DNA from: Ihuprevotella massiliensis
GTDB taxonomy: Bacteria > Bacteroidota > Bacteroidia > Bacteroidales > Bacteroidaceae
Assembly: GCA_900095835.1 (NCBI GenBank)
Contig: LT608321.1
Location: 1,926,052-1,990,051 of the forward strand
Reading direction: 5' to 3'
Length of the DNA: 64,000 bases
In this document: positions 21,432 through 30,897 of the stretch, piece by piece
Numbering within the stretch: position 1 is the first letter of the stretch
Layout of the letters: each line of letters starts with the position of its first letter
Notes under the pieces: generated by a model
The model's database searches: none
What the model was told of the DNA's origin: nothing
Seen by the model: the letters and a program-made list of their open reading frames with translations, nothing else
Made by a program: the position numbers and the translations under genes

Positions 21432-22493
21432 CTAGGCTTTTGCAGCGTCCCAACCTTGGGCTTTGAGGGCAAATTCGTTGCCATCGCGCGTGATGAGTTG
21501 TGTGCCTTCGGCAGCGGTGGTGATGTGACCGATGATTTTGACATCGGGCAGGGCTTCCACACGCTCGTGGTCGGTGAGGGGCACGGTGAAGAGGAGTTCG
21601 TAGTCCTCACCACCATTGAGGGCACAGGTGGAGACATTGAGGTTGAATTGCTCGGCTGCGACTGCCGTTTGGTAGTCGATGGGTAAGCGTTCCTCAAAGA
21701 TGCGGCAACCCACTTGGCTTTCGTGGCAGATGTGGAGAAGTTCGCTGCTGATGCCATCGCTCACATCGATCATGGCAGTGGGGCGGATGCCTGCTTGGCG
21801 CAGACTTTCGACCACATCGCGACGTGCCTCGGGTTTGAGCAAGCGCTCAAGGAGGTATTCCTGTCCAGAGAAGTCGGGTTGGAAATTGAGCGCATCGCGG
21901 GCTTCTTGCGATTTGGCAGCCTTCACCTGCGAGAGATAAATGGCTTTTTCGCGCTCCATGAGTTGAAGTCCCATATAAGCCGCTCCAAAATTGCCTGAAA
22001 CACAAACGAGGTCGGTGGGTTTTGCGCCCGAACGCTTGACGATGTTGGAGGGAGCAGCGGTGCCAATGGCGGTGATGCTGATGGCGATGCCGGTGAGGGA
22101 AGCCGAGGTGTCGCCTCCCACGAGGTCTACGCCGTGGCGCTCGCAGGCAAGACGAAGTCCGGCATAGAACTCATCGAGATCTTCCACTTGAAAACGATTG
22201 CTCACCGCCAGCGAAACGAGGAGTTGGCGGGGGGTGCCGTTCATGGCGTAGATGTCGGAGAGATTGACCATGGCGGCTTTGTAGCCCAAATGGCGCAATG
22301 GGGTGTAGACAAGGTCGAAGTGGATGCCCTCCATGAGCATATCGGTGGTGACGAGGGTTTGTTCGCCTTCGGTGGTTCCGATGATGGCGCAGTCGTCGCC
22401 GACTCCCTGCAAAGTGCTGGGCTGGGTGGGCGTGATGCCTTCGGTGAGGTGGCGAATGAGACCAAATTCGCCAAGAGAGGATATGGTGGACAT
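21432..22493 (-). CDS. thiL: Thiamine-monophosphate kinase
   Basis: ThiL phosphorylates thiamine monophosphate to the active cofactor thiamine diphosphate. The 353-aa product has the PurM-like fold signatures: SLGEFGLI, GVGDDCAII (metal-binding Asp pair), TTDMLMEGIHF, GYKAAMVNLSDIYAMN, GGDTSAS and, near the end, IDVSDGISSELLHI and GGEDYELLF. The length is usual. A heptamer-repeat array begins directly at its start codon (22494 onwards), so its upstream control region is mostly repeat. dxs, a thiamine-diphosphate enzyme, is encoded 5 kb away. Confidence 0.93.
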   Translation of the reverse strand: MSTISSLGEFGLIRHLTEGITPTQPSTLQGVGDDCAIIGTTEGEQTLVTTDMLMEGIHFDLVYTPLRHLGYKAAMVNLSDIYAMNGTPRQLLVSLAVSNRFQVEDLDEFYAGLRLACERHGVDLVGGDTSASLTGIAISITAIGTAAPSNIVKRSGAKPTDLVCVSGNFGAAYMGLQLMEREKAIYLSQVKAAKSQEARDALNFQPDFSGQEYLLERLLKPEARRDVVESLRQAGIRPTAMIDVSDGISSELLHICHESQVGCRIFEERLPIDYQTAVAAEQFNLNVSTCALNGGEDYELLFTVPLTDHERVEALPDVKIIGHITTAAEGTQLITRDGNEFALKAQGWDAAKA

Positions 22494-22814
22494 TAGACGT
22501 TGTTAGACGTTAGCAATTAGACGTTAGAGGGTCGCGGACCCCTTTATGCTCACCGCGTCAAGCGCGGCTCGGGGGCTTATGAGGGGATAGACGTTAGCAA
22601 TTAGACGTTAGACGTTAGAGGGTAGACGTTAGAGAGTCGCGGACCCTTTTATGCTCGCCGCGACAAGCGCGGCTCGGGGGGATAGACGTTAGAGGGTAGA
22701 CGTTAGACGTTAGAGGGTAGACTTTCGTCGCTTCTTAGAAGTTTTCGAGGTAAAGGTTTTGCCCTCTCTAACGTCTAATGTCTAACGTCTAATATCTAAC
22801 CTCTAATTTCTAAA
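22494..22814. repeat. Heptamer array H1 with two GC-rich modules
   Basis: About 320 bp between the beta-barrel gene and thiL. The left two-thirds holds ten copies of tagacgt, often as ttagacgttagacgtt, interrupted by two copies of a 47-bp module (22529-22575 and 22634-22680) with two hairpins, gggtc-gcg-gaccc and ccgcg-tcaag-cgcgg. The right end (22763-22812) carries the reverse-complement heptamers (acgtcta, tgtctaa, cctctaa), so the whole can fold back on itself. I see no gene. Confidence 0.85.
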
Positions 22815-23297
22815 TTAGAAATAGAATCCCAATCCGATGCGTGTACCCACTTCGCTACCTTGGGAGAAGTCGTTGACCGAAAGTTTGTAGAATACTTGGG
22901 GTTCAATGGCAATGTAGTGATTGAGGTAGAAGGTGTAGCCCACGGTGAAGGGAAGACGGAGGTCGTTTTGGTTGGGGCTGCGGTGGATGTATTCGAGTCC
23001 AGTGCCGAGAGAGATGCCGTTGGACGAGAAATAGTAGCGCACCCCAGCACCAAGGTTGACCTCGTTGCTACGATAGCCATAGTGGTTGAATCCTACAGTG
23101 CCGTGTAGCATCCAGTTGTCTTCGAAGAAATAACCACCTTCAGCGTTCATGCCAAGGCGGAAGCCACCGCGGTCGTTGTAGTTGATGCCGAAGTTGGAGA
23201 GAGAGGCATTGACATAGTGGGTGTCTTGCTCAAACTGTGCGCGTGCACCGATGGAGAAGCTCACGAGGAGGAGCAGGAGAGTGAGGATTTTTTTCAT
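22815..23297 (-). CDS. Small outer-membrane beta-barrel protein
   Basis: The 160-aa product has a signal peptide (KKILTLLLLLVSFSIGARAQ) and about eight amphipathic strands (FRLGMNAEGGYFF, WMLHGTVGFNHYGY, LGAGVRYYF, ISLGTGLEYI, PFTVGYTFYL, IAIEPQVFYKL) ending in IGLGFYF, the typical C-terminal aromatic. It fits the general outer-membrane beta-barrel/OmpX-like group; no specific function can be read. It lies 41 bp downstream of the oxidoreductase gene and may share its transcript. Confidence 0.75.
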   Translation of the reverse strand: MKKILTLLLLLVSFSIGARAQFEQDTHYVNASLSNFGINYNDRGGFRLGMNAEGGYFFEDNWMLHGTVGFNHYGYRSNEVNLGAGVRYYFSSNGISLGTGLEYIHRSPNQNDLRLPFTVGYTFYLNHYIAIEPQVFYKLSVNDFSQGSEVGTRIGLGFYF

Positions 23298-23338
23298 GAA
23301 AAACGGGTTGTGATAAGCGATAACCGCTTGTGAATTTA

Positions 23339-23890
23339 CTAGAGATTGGCGATAAGTGCTGTGAGGCGTTGTACGTGGTCATCGGCTTTTGCCTTGAAGA
23401 CTTCAGCTTGTCCTGCTTCGTTGCGCATGGCGTAGGAAACACTGCAGGTGTATATCATGCCTGCGAACTCCATGCCGGTGAAACCTGCTGCAAACATCTG
23501 GGCAAACATGAGTTTGTCGAAGGCATTACCATTATCGTTGATGTAGACTTCTTCGGGGGCGCCCACCGTGAAGGAGAGAATGAGCTTCTTGCCTTTGAGG
23601 GCAGTGCCAGTGGAACCGTGAGAGAAGCCGCGAAGCCATACTTCTTCTATCCATCGTTGGAGCAAACTGGGGATGCTGAACCAGAAAAGTGGGAATTGGA
23701 AGACTACGATGTCGGCTTCGACAAGGCGTTGTTGCTCACGTGCCACATCGATGGGCTTGTGGGTGTAGAGATCTGCAAGACGAACAATTTCTGCTTCGGG
23801 AAGTGCGACAGAAAGACGGTCGAGAATCTCATTATTAACTACGGAATCTTTGGGGTCGGTATGACCGCTAATGATAAGAACTTTAGACAT
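23339..23890 (-). CDS. NAD(P)H-dependent oxidoreductase, flavodoxin-like fold
   Basis: The 183-aa product resembles the MdaB/KefF/NQO-type quinone and azo reductases, which bind FMN or FAD. Visible features are the first strand and phosphate loop (KVLIISGHTDPKDSVVN), the acceptor strand DIVVFQFPLFWFSIPSLLQRWIEEV, typical of the family, and KLILSFTVGAPEE. The substrate is unknown. It is cytoplasmic and has no signal peptide. A heptamer array fills the gap upstream (23891-24106). Confidence 0.85.
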   Translation of the reverse strand: MSKVLIISGHTDPKDSVVNNEILDRLSVALPEAEIVRLADLYTHKPIDVAREQQRLVEADIVVFQFPLFWFSIPSLLQRWIEEVWLRGFSHGSTGTALKGKKLILSFTVGAPEEVYINDNGNAFDKLMFAQMFAAGFTGMEFAGMIYTCSVSYAMRNEAGQAEVFKAKADDHVQRLTALIANL

Positions 23891-24106
23891 TGAGTTTAGA
23901 TGTTAGACATTAGACGTTAGACGTTAGAGGGTCGCGGACCCCTTTATGCTCGCCGCGTCAAGCGCGGCTCGGGGGCTTAGACGTTAGCAATTAGACATTA
24001 GATGTTAGACGTTAGACGTTAGATGTTAGACGTTAGAGCATCTAGACGAACTAGAGAAACTAATCTCTAATCTCTAACGTCTAACCTCTAACCTCTAACT
24101 TCTAAT
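23891..24106. repeat. Heptamer array H2 with one GC-rich module
   Basis: It has the same build as H1: ttagacgtt/ttagatgtt heptamers, one 47-bp module (23929-23975) matching the H1 modules, more heptamers, then reverse-complement heptamers (ctctaacgtctaacctctaa) at 24059-24106. It fills the gap between trkH and the oxidoreductase. Confidence 0.85.
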
Positions 24107-25564
24107 TTAATTATCTCTCCAGAAGGAGGGAGTGAAGGGGAGGAGTAGGCCGAAGATCTCGAGACGTCCAGCGAGCATAAGGAAGGAGCTGAGCCAAAGT
24201 CCGAGGTCGGGGAGTTCACTCCAAGAATCGAGCGGTCCGAGTGAGTAGCCGATGCCAGGACCGACGTTGCAGAAAGTGGAGATGCTCAGTCCGAAACTAT
24301 CAAACACAGGATATCCCAACATGACGAAGATGCTGATGCCCACAATCATGAGAAAGAGATAGCAACAGATGTAGGCAAAGATGCTTTGAAGGACGTCGGC
24401 AGTGAGATAGTCGTTGTTGATGCGCAGAGGGAGGACAGCGCGGGGGTGGAGGATGCGGCGCACCTCGGTGCGCATCACCTTGAGGGCGGTGAGGATGCGC
24501 ACGATTTTTACCCCACCAGCAGTGCTACCGGCACAAGCGCCCATGATGCTCACCAAGATGAGGCTAATCCAGGTGAGGTGTGGCCAGAGCATGAAGTTTT
24601 CTGTGGTGAATCCCGTGGTGCTCATCATGGATGTGACATAGAAGAGCGATTCGCGGAAGCCATGTTCGGAAGGATTTCCCGAATGCCACCACTGACTCAG
24701 GGTGCAGGTGGTGGTGAAAAGGAGAATGAAGGTGATGAACAGTCGCAGTTCCTCGTCTTTCCATAGGAGTCTAAAACGACGCTTGAAAATCATGAAGTAG
24801 AGCAGCGTGAAGTTGACAGAACTGAGGAACATGAAAATCACCGAAACATATTCGATGGCAGGAGAGTGGAAGTGGGCAATGCTTGCCGTATGGGTGGAAA
24901 ATCCTCCAGTGGCGATGGTGGAAAAACTGTGGCAGATGGCATCAAAGGTGTTCATACCACAGAGTCGATAGGCGATGCCACACAAGATGGTGATGAGAAA
25001 ATAGGTGCTCCAAAGATAGTGGGCAGTGGTGCTCACGCGCGAGTGGAGTTTGCTGAGTTTCAGTCCTGTGGCTTCGGCAGAAAAGAGTTCTTGTTCGCCG
25101 ATGCCGAGTGCCGGCAAGAGGGCGAGGGTGAAGAAGATGATTCCCATACCTCCCACCCAGTGGGTGATGCTGCGCCAGAGCAAGATGGAGTGGGGCAGGA
25201 CATCGATGTTGATGAAAGCTGTGGAGCCTGTGGTGGTGAATCCCGACATAGCTTCAAAGAAGGCCTCTGCGGGGCGGTGCATGTGTCCGCCAAAGAGAAA
25301 GGGGAGCATGCCCAAGATGCCGTAGATGATCCACACGATGGCGACGATGAAAAAACCATCTCTACGCTCAAAGTGTGTGGGACCTTTTCCCCCCAAGAGT
25401 CCCAAAAGCAAGCTCAGTGTGGTGCAGATGCAGATGGGGACAAACCATGTGCTGTGGTGAGATTCGCCATAGCTGATGCCAACGAGCCAACAAATGAGGA
25501 ACAACAAGGCTTCGAGACCGATGAGTCCTGAAAAGGCACGTGCAATGATGCGATAGTTGAGCAT
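24107..25564 (-). CDS. trkH: Potassium uptake channel subunit TrkH
   Basis: The 485-aa inner-membrane protein is the K+-translocating subunit of Trk/Ktr. It has about ten hydrophobic segments and the family's selectivity-loop regions (FEAMSGFTTTGSTAFINIDVLPHSILLWRS; FSTIATGGFSTHT; TSMMSTTGFTTENF; STFCNVGPGIGYSLGP), each with the conserved Gly of a pore loop. The start is 9 bp after the trkA stop, so it is co-transcribed with trkA and made together with its regulatory subunit. Confidence 0.93.
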   Translation of the reverse strand: MLNYRIIARAFSGLIGLEALLFLICWLVGISYGESHHSTWFVPICICTTLSLLLGLLGGKGPTHFERRDGFFIVAIVWIIYGILGMLPFLFGGHMHRPAEAFFEAMSGFTTTGSTAFINIDVLPHSILLWRSITHWVGGMGIIFFTLALLPALGIGEQELFSAEATGLKLSKLHSRVSTTAHYLWSTYFLITILCGIAYRLCGMNTFDAICHSFSTIATGGFSTHTASIAHFHSPAIEYVSVIFMFLSSVNFTLLYFMIFKRRFRLLWKDEELRLFITFILLFTTTCTLSQWWHSGNPSEHGFRESLFYVTSMMSTTGFTTENFMLWPHLTWISLILVSIMGACAGSTAGGVKIVRILTALKVMRTEVRRILHPRAVLPLRINNDYLTADVLQSIFAYICCYLFLMIVGISIFVMLGYPVFDSFGLSISTFCNVGPGIGYSLGPLDSWSELPDLGLWLSSFLMLAGRLEIFGLLLPFTPSFWRDN

Positions 25565-25573
25565 GAAATAGGA

Positions 25574-26920
25574 TTATTGGAGAAACTTTTCCAGCTTGCG
25601 GGTTTCGCTGTGAAGACAGAAGATGAGGAGGGTGTCGCCCGCTTGGAAGATGGTGTTGCCGTTGGCAAGATAGCCTTTGTCGCCACGCACATAACCACCG
25701 ATGCTGGCTTGTGAGGGGAAATGGAGGTCTTTGACGGCTTTGCGAGTGAAGATGGAGTCGGCTTTGACACGATATTCGAGTACATCGGCATCAGCTACGG
25801 TGAAGTTTTTGATGGAGGCGACGTCGGCTCTGAGCAGCATGCGATAGATGTGGGCAGCCGCAAAGGTTTTCTTGTTGATGATAGAACCGACATCCACTTT
25901 CTCAGCCAGTTCGATGTAGCCGCTCTGTTCGACCATGGCAATGGTCTTGGTGATATTGAGCAATCGTTTGGCGGAGAGCGATGCGATGATGTTGGACTCT
26001 GTGTTTTTGGTGGCAGCCACAAAGACATCAGCTTTGCGGATGCCTTCGTCGTTGAGGAAACTCAAATCGCGGGCATCGCCACTATACACTTGGTTTTTGG
26101 CATGGGTGATGGCACGATGTACGGCTTTCTCTTTATCGGGATTTCGCTCCACGACCCACGTACTGATGTTTTTGGGGAGTGAATTGAGACTGTGGATGGT
26201 GATGTCGCTGCCGCCCATATAGACCACGCGTTTGGCTTCGGGAATGTTTTCTTTGTCGAAAATATGGCGTACAAACTGGATGTGTTCGGGACGCGTCATG
26301 ACAAACACCAAGTCACCCAAGCGAATGGTGGTTTCGCCATGAGGAATGATGGTCACCCCGTTGCGTTTGATGGCAGTGATGTGGAAGGGGTCTTCAGGAC
26401 TTGAGATTTCCGAGATGGGTTTGTCGATGAGTTCGCAGTCTTCACGCATCACCACGGCAAAGAGAAGGAGTTTGCCACACTGCATTTCCCACCATTGGCG
26501 TGCCCATGGACGAGAGATGAGGTGGTTGATTTCGTTGGCTACGAGCAATTCGGGATAAATCAGAGAGTCGATGCCGAGTTTGCGGAAAAACTCTTGATTT
26601 TCGGCTTCCATATACTCGATGCTGTCTACGCGTGCCACGCACTTCTTTGCTCCTAACTGCTTCGCCAGCATGCAGCTCGTCATGTTGCGGCTCTCATCGG
26701 GCGTGACCCCTACGAAGAGGTCACAATCTTCCACACCAGCTTCGCGGAGAAAGCTGATGGAGGTGGGAGCGCCAGACATTTTGAGCAAGTCTTCGTGGAT
26801 GCAAGCCGTTTTCAAAGACTGCTCGTTGTCGGAGATGAGTACGATGTTGTGTTTGTCTTGGTTGAGGAGTGTGGCTAAGTGGCTACCCACTTCTCCTGCT
26901 CCAGCTATGACGATACGCAT
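25574..26920 (-). CDS. trkA: Trk potassium transport regulator TrkA
   Basis: The 448-aa cytoplasmic NAD(H)/nucleotide-binding subunit gates TrkH. It has two RCK halves, each with TrkA-N and TrkA-C domains. The first nucleotide loop is classical (MRIVIAGAGEVGSHLATLL); the second half has a degenerate loop (VVYMGGSDITIHSL). The C-terminus (IFQAGDTLLIFCLH) is a normal TrkA-C ending. It is followed by trkH 9 bp later; dxs lies 153 bp upstream on the same strand, so joint transcription with dxs is possible but not shown. Confidence 0.93.
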   Translation of the reverse strand: MRIVIAGAGEVGSHLATLLNQDKHNIVLISDNEQSLKTACIHEDLLKMSGAPTSISFLREAGVEDCDLFVGVTPDESRNMTSCMLAKQLGAKKCVARVDSIEYMEAENQEFFRKLGIDSLIYPELLVANEINHLISRPWARQWWEMQCGKLLLFAVVMREDCELIDKPISEISSPEDPFHITAIKRNGVTIIPHGETTIRLGDLVFVMTRPEHIQFVRHIFDKENIPEAKRVVYMGGSDITIHSLNSLPKNISTWVVERNPDKEKAVHRAITHAKNQVYSGDARDLSFLNDEGIRKADVFVAATKNTESNIIASLSAKRLLNITKTIAMVEQSGYIELAEKVDVGSIINKKTFAAAHIYRMLLRADVASIKNFTVADADVLEYRVKADSIFTRKAVKDLHFPSQASIGGYVRGDKGYLANGNTIFQAGDTLLIFCLHSETRKLEKFLQ

Positions 26921-27073
26921 GATGGAAATGGAAGGGCGCAGTGCGCCAGTTGAAGGGTTCTAATGGGAGAGAGTCGAGCTGCAAAGGGGATTCCTAGGAA
27001 GGGCAACTTCTGGGAAGACCTGAGTCAGCTTCGGAGAGCAATTTCCGAGAAGAAGGAAGGATTTCTCCGTAGG

Positions 27074-28987
27074 TTACTGGAGATGCTCCGAAATCACCTG
27101 TTCAATATTCGCTTGGTCGATGCCACAAAGGTGGTGCAATTCAGACACAGACCCATGTTCTACAAAATGGTCGGGGAGTCCGAGGCGTACCACACGAGTG
27201 GCAATACCCTGATCTGCCAAGAGTTCTAGCACGGCACTGCCGATGCCTCCTTGGCGTGCACCATCTTCGAGGGTGATGAGGGTGTGGTGGGTGCGTGCCA
27301 CTTGGAGTATCAAATCTTCGTCCAAGGGTTTGGCGAAGCGCAAATCCACATGAGTGATTTTCACACCAGGATGTTGTTGTTCCACAGCCGCAATGGCATC
27401 GGTGGCAGTCACCCCAATCGGTCCGAAAGAGAGGAGTGCCACTTCGCCCGTGCCCTGTTGGAGCAGGCGACCACGGCCGATTTCGATGGCTTCCATGGGG
27501 CAGCGCCAGTCGCTTCTGCGACCGCCGCCACGAGGATAGCGGATGACGAAGGGATGTTTCGCTTGTTGCTGCGCGGTGAACATGAGGTGGCGCAGTTGGC
27601 ACTCGTCGTAGGGCGAAGCAATGATGAGATGAGGAATGGGGCGCAAGGCGGCAATGTCGAACACCCCATGGTGGGTGGGACCATCCTCGCCCACGAGTCC
27701 GGCACGATCGAGACAGAACACCACGGGCAAATCTAAGAGTGCCGTGTCGTGGATGATGTTGTCGTAGGCGCGCTGTGCAAACGAACTGTAGATGTTGCAG
27801 AAGGGAATCATGCCTTCCTTTGCCATTCCAGCAGAGAAAGTGGTGGCGTGTCCTTCAGCGATGCCGACATCGAAGGTGCGTTCAGGCATTTGTTGCTGCA
27901 TGATGTGCATGGAGCAGCCTGTGAGCATGGCTGGCGTGACCCCGATGATGCGCGGATTTTGTTCCGCCAGTTCCACCAAAGTGTGTCCAAACACATCTTG
28001 AAATTTCGGAGCCGCGTCAGGACGTTCGGGAGTCGCGATTTTCACCTCCGCTTCAGGGTCAAATTTGCCTGGAGCATGCCAGCCCAAGGGGTCAGCTTCC
28101 GCGCATCCGTAGCCCTTGCCCTTCACCGTCTTGATGTGGAGGAGTTTAGGACCCTTCATCTCTTTGATGCCTTGGAGAATCTCCACGAGTTCGAGGACGT
28201 TGTGTCCGTCGTAGGGACCGAAATAGCGGATGTTCATGCCTTCGAAGATGTTTTGCTCTTCGGAGAGGAATGATTTTACGGCATTGTTGAGGCGAATCAG
28301 GCTCTTGCGGCGCGAGGTGTTGAGTAGTCCCCAGTGTTCAAATCGGCGGGCGATGCGATTGCGCCAGCGATTATATCCTGCCGAAGCGTGGAGTTTGAGG
28401 AGATATTGCTTCATGCCTCCGACAGAGTTGGAGATGCTCATGTTGTTGTCGTTGAGGATGATGAGCAAATCATTAGGCACTTCCGAAGCATTGTTGAGAC
28501 CTTCAAAGGCTAGTCCTCCACTCATGGCACCATCGCCGATGACTGCCACGACTTTGCGTTCGGGATGTCCTTGTTGCAAAGCGGCAACATTCATGCCGAG
28601 GGCAGCGGAGATGGAGTTAGAAGCGTGACCACAAGCAAAGGTGTCATATTCGCTCTCAGAGGGTGAAGGGAAAGGTTTGATGCCTCCCAACTGACGATTG
28701 GTGTGAAAGCGGTCGCGACGACCGGTGAGAATTTTATGTCCGTAGGCTTGGTGTCCAACGTCCCACACGATGCGGTCGTCGGGCGTGGCAAACACATAGT
28801 GCAACGCTACGGTGAGTTCGATGGCTCCGAGACTTGATGCCAGGTGTCCTGGATTTTGCGCCAATTCTTCAAAAATATCTTGGCGTAACTCCCGACAAAG
28901 TTGGGGCAGCTCTTCGAGCGACAAGCGTCGCAGGTCGGCAGGCGAATTTATGCGCGATAAGAGAGGATATTTTTCGGGAGTGGTCAT
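27074..28987 (-). CDS. dxs: 1-deoxy-D-xylulose-5-phosphate synthase
   Basis: Dxs joins pyruvate and glyceraldehyde-3-phosphate with thiamine diphosphate, the first step of the MEP isoprenoid pathway. The 637-aa product has [34 protein letters not shown], the TPP/Mg motif [17 protein letters not shown]...NDNNMSIS, and the transketolase domain ([33 protein letters not shown]). I chose the ATG at 28987 ([15 protein letters not shown]), where similarity to the family begins; the open frame extends 46 residues further upstream with no family-like sequence. It has full length for the family. Confidence 0.95.
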   Translation of the reverse strand: MTTPEKYPLLSRINSPADLRRLSLEELPQLCRELRQDIFEELAQNPGHLASSLGAIELTVALHYVFATPDDRIVWDVGHQAYGHKILTGRRDRFHTNRQLGGIKPFPSPSESEYDTFACGHASNSISAALGMNVAALQQGHPERKVVAVIGDGAMSGGLAFEGLNNASEVPNDLLIILNDNNMSISNSVGGMKQYLLKLHASAGYNRWRNRIARRFEHWGLLNTSRRKSLIRLNNAVKSFLSEEQNIFEGMNIRYFGPYDGHNVLELVEILQGIKEMKGPKLLHIKTVKGKGYGCAEADPLGWHAPGKFDPEAEVKIATPERPDAAPKFQDVFGHTLVELAEQNPRIIGVTPAMLTGCSMHIMQQQMPERTFDVGIAEGHATTFSAGMAKEGMIPFCNIYSSFAQRAYDNIIHDTALLDLPVVFCLDRAGLVGEDGPTHHGVFDIAALRPIPHLIIASPYDECQLRHLMFTAQQQAKHPFVIRYPRGGGRRSDWRCPMEAIEIGRGRLLQQGTGEVALLSFGPIGVTATDAIAAVEQQHPGVKITHVDLRFAKPLDEDLILQVARTHHTLITLEDGARQGGIGSAVLELLADQGIATRVVRLGLPDHFVEHGSVSELHHLCGIDQANIEQVISEHLQ

Positions 28988-29241
28988 GTCAGAAATATGT
29001 TGAGAAACCAGAGGTTTGCCATTGTTGTCGTAGCAACTAGTGGTGGTGTGATGCGGAAAAGCACCAGGCAATGGCGAGTCTTCCAAGTGATGGCACGCAA
29101 AAATTGCAGTCACGCAGGTGCGCACCGCATTTTTCTAGTGTACAATGTCTGATGTTTTGACGAAAGCAGCCAAAGTGTTGATGCCCATGGTTTACAGCGG
29201 ATCCGCTTCGTGTGAATGAACGGTGGTCTAGTGCCTAGGGA

Positions 29242-29880
29242 TTATTGTCCCAGAGCCTCAGAAATTTGTTGTCTTCTGAAAGCCGAACGAATATATTGCT
29301 GCATCATGGCAATGGCGCGCTTGTTGTCACCTCCATTAGGAAGGATGATGTCGGCATGCTCTTTGGAGGGCTCGATAAATTCGTCGTGCATGGGTTTGAG
29401 CACATTGCGATATTTGCCGATGAGCATCTCGAGAGGGTGTCCGCGCTCTGCGATGTCGCGCTCGATGACACGGAGCAAACGCTCGTCGCTACACGTATCT
29501 ACAAAGATTTTCAAATCCATTTGGTCGCGCAGTTCCTTGTCGTAGAGTGCCATGATGCCTTCTACGATAATCACATCGTGGGGCTCCACGTGGATAGTCT
29601 CCTCACATCGCGTGCAAGTGATGTAAGAATAGGTGGGTTGCTCGATAGCTTCTCCACGTTTGAGTTGTTCGATTTGGTGTGCCAACAGTGGCCAGTCAAA
29701 CGCATTGGGGTGGTCGAAGTTGGTGAGCTTGCGCTGATCTTCGGGCACATCCCATTGGTGCTTGTAGTAAGAGTCTTGTGGGATGACTGCCACCGCGTCG
29801 GGGGGCAAACTTTCCACGATTTTTCGCACCACAGTAGTCTTGCCCGACCCTGTGCCGCCTGCAATTCCGATGATGAGCAT
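29242..29880 (-). CDS. udk: Uridine kinase
   Basis: Udk phosphorylates uridine and cytidine in pyrimidine salvage. The 212-aa product starts MLIIGIAGGTGSGKTT with the Walker A loop, followed by the substrate region (DSYYKHQ; NFDHPNAFDWPLL; PTYSY) and VIIVEGIMALYD. The start at 29880 places the P-loop at the normal position; an open frame continues 64 residues upstream but is not family-like. A promoter lies about 100 bp upstream. Confidence 0.93.
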   Translation of the reverse strand: MLIIGIAGGTGSGKTTVVRKIVESLPPDAVAVIPQDSYYKHQWDVPEDQRKLTNFDHPNAFDWPLLAHQIEQLKRGEAIEQPTYSYITCTRCEETIHVEPHDVIIVEGIMALYDKELRDQMDLKIFVDTCSDERLLRVIERDIAERGHPLEMLIGKYRNVLKPMHDEFIEPSKEHADIILPNGGDNKRAIAMMQQYIRSAFRRQQISEALGQ

Positions 29881-29980
29881 GGGAGAAGAGTGTATGTTCA
29901 ATGGTTGGAGTGCTGCAGGTTTGCCGAGTTCTTGCCCTAAAGGCTTCACGCAGCGGCACAATCCGTGCAGTTTGTAAAGG

Positions 29981-30012
29981 CAAATGTACGAAGAAAAAAT
30001 GAAATCTAGCAA
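29981..30012 (-). promoter_or_regulatory. udk promoter
   Basis: Minus-strand TTG (30010-30012), a 21-bp gap and the -7 box TACATTTG (29981-29988). The leader is about 95 nt, and the promoter lies within the longer open frame, supporting the short udk start. Confidence 0.6.
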
Positions 30013-30215
30013 GTAGTGACTATAAATAAGACCGCACCTCACCCACTCATACCCACGAATCGCGCACCTCAACTTTGCATTTTATCTAGCAAAGCCGTGT
30101 GCGAGCGCTGTAGCTTGCGCCATCCTCCTTAGGTCGTGGCCCTTGACTTCGAAAGCTGAAGGAGCGTCTAGAATTGCCGTCTGAATTTGAAAAGCTATTA
30201 AAAAGAGACCTTCCA

Positions 30216-30247
30216 TTTGTTCGCCCCAAAAAGAATAGATAACTTTG
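30216..30247 (+). promoter_or_regulatory. Promoter of the small secreted protein gene
   Basis: TTTG (30216-30219), a 20-bp gap and the -7 box TAACTTTG (30240-30247), a full consensus match about 75 bp before the ATG at 30322. Confidence 0.65.
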
Positions 30248-30321
30248 GCAGAGTATTTCAGAGATGGCGCACAGGAAGTGCAAAGCATCTCGTGAGTAAA
30301 TCCCCTAATCCTATATTTCCT

Positions 30322-30825
30322 ATGAAACTAAGTTTTTCTTTTTTATGCTTTAGTCTGCTCGTTCTACCTTTCTTTCCCAGTTTGGGGAAGGCACAAGAGG
30401 TGGTGCGCTATGATCCCGTGGAACTCTCGTTTTGGACTGCCGACAATCTCTCCATGAGTCTCTCGCGACAAGGCGAAGGCTACTTGCTTACGCTACAACT
30501 TAAGGCCAATGAGCGCAGATTTCTCCCTGAGAGCACCCTGTGGTTGCGCACTTTTGAGGATCAGTTGATTCAGCTTCCTGGAAAACTCATCGACAACGAG
30601 GTGCAACTTACCGTCAAAGACGAAGGGGTGGGAGGCTATCCTAAACGCCGCGTGGTCGCGACTGCTGTTTTCCCCATCACGCGTGAACAGTTGGCGCAGT
30701 TGAATCGTGGAGTGAAGCAACTTCGTCTCTCAACCATTCCCATGACTTACGATGTGCGCTTCGACCGCGATCGCATCGGGAAAGCACTCTACAACCTATT
30801 TTTGGCACAAGAAGAAGTGATGTAA
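30322..30825 (+). CDS. Small secreted protein of unknown function
   Basis: I do not recognise a family. The 167-aa product starts MKLSFSFLCFSLLVLPFFPSLGKAQ, a signal peptide, followed by a soluble, mostly beta body (YDPVELSFWTADNLSMSLS; YLLTLQLKANERRFLPES; VVATAVFPITREQLAQLN). The upstream frame from 30217 begins inside the promoter, so the ATG at 30322 is preferred. The next gene starts 72 bp later in the same direction and may be co-transcribed; that gene encodes a secreted esterase. Confidence 0.65.
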   Translation: MKLSFSFLCFSLLVLPFFPSLGKAQEVVRYDPVELSFWTADNLSMSLSRQGEGYLLTLQLKANERRFLPESTLWLRTFEDQLIQLPGKLIDNEVQLTVKDEGVGGYPKRRVVATAVFPITREQLAQLNRGVKQLRLSTIPMTYDVRFDRDRIGKALYNLFLAQEEVM

Positions 30826-30897
30826 ACCATCAAGTGTCGTTTTTTTTCCTTGTGGCACAGGGATTTTGCCTTTCAAAGTATAACATCAAGCCTTATC

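Larger units (their letters stand above)
29881..30321. other. Divergent udk/secreted-protein gap
   Basis: About 440 bp. It contains the udk promoter and, on the other strand, the promoter of the next gene. I see no gene or repeat in the middle. Confidence 0.5.

Noticed and set aside
22494-24106. Heptamer arrays as a CRISPR array
   Set aside because: Units are 7 bp, degenerate and without spacers, and no cas genes are present.
28988-29125. N-terminal extension of dxs
   Set aside because: The upstream in-frame residues ([13 protein letters not shown]...) do not resemble the family, and similarity begins at [10 protein letters not shown].
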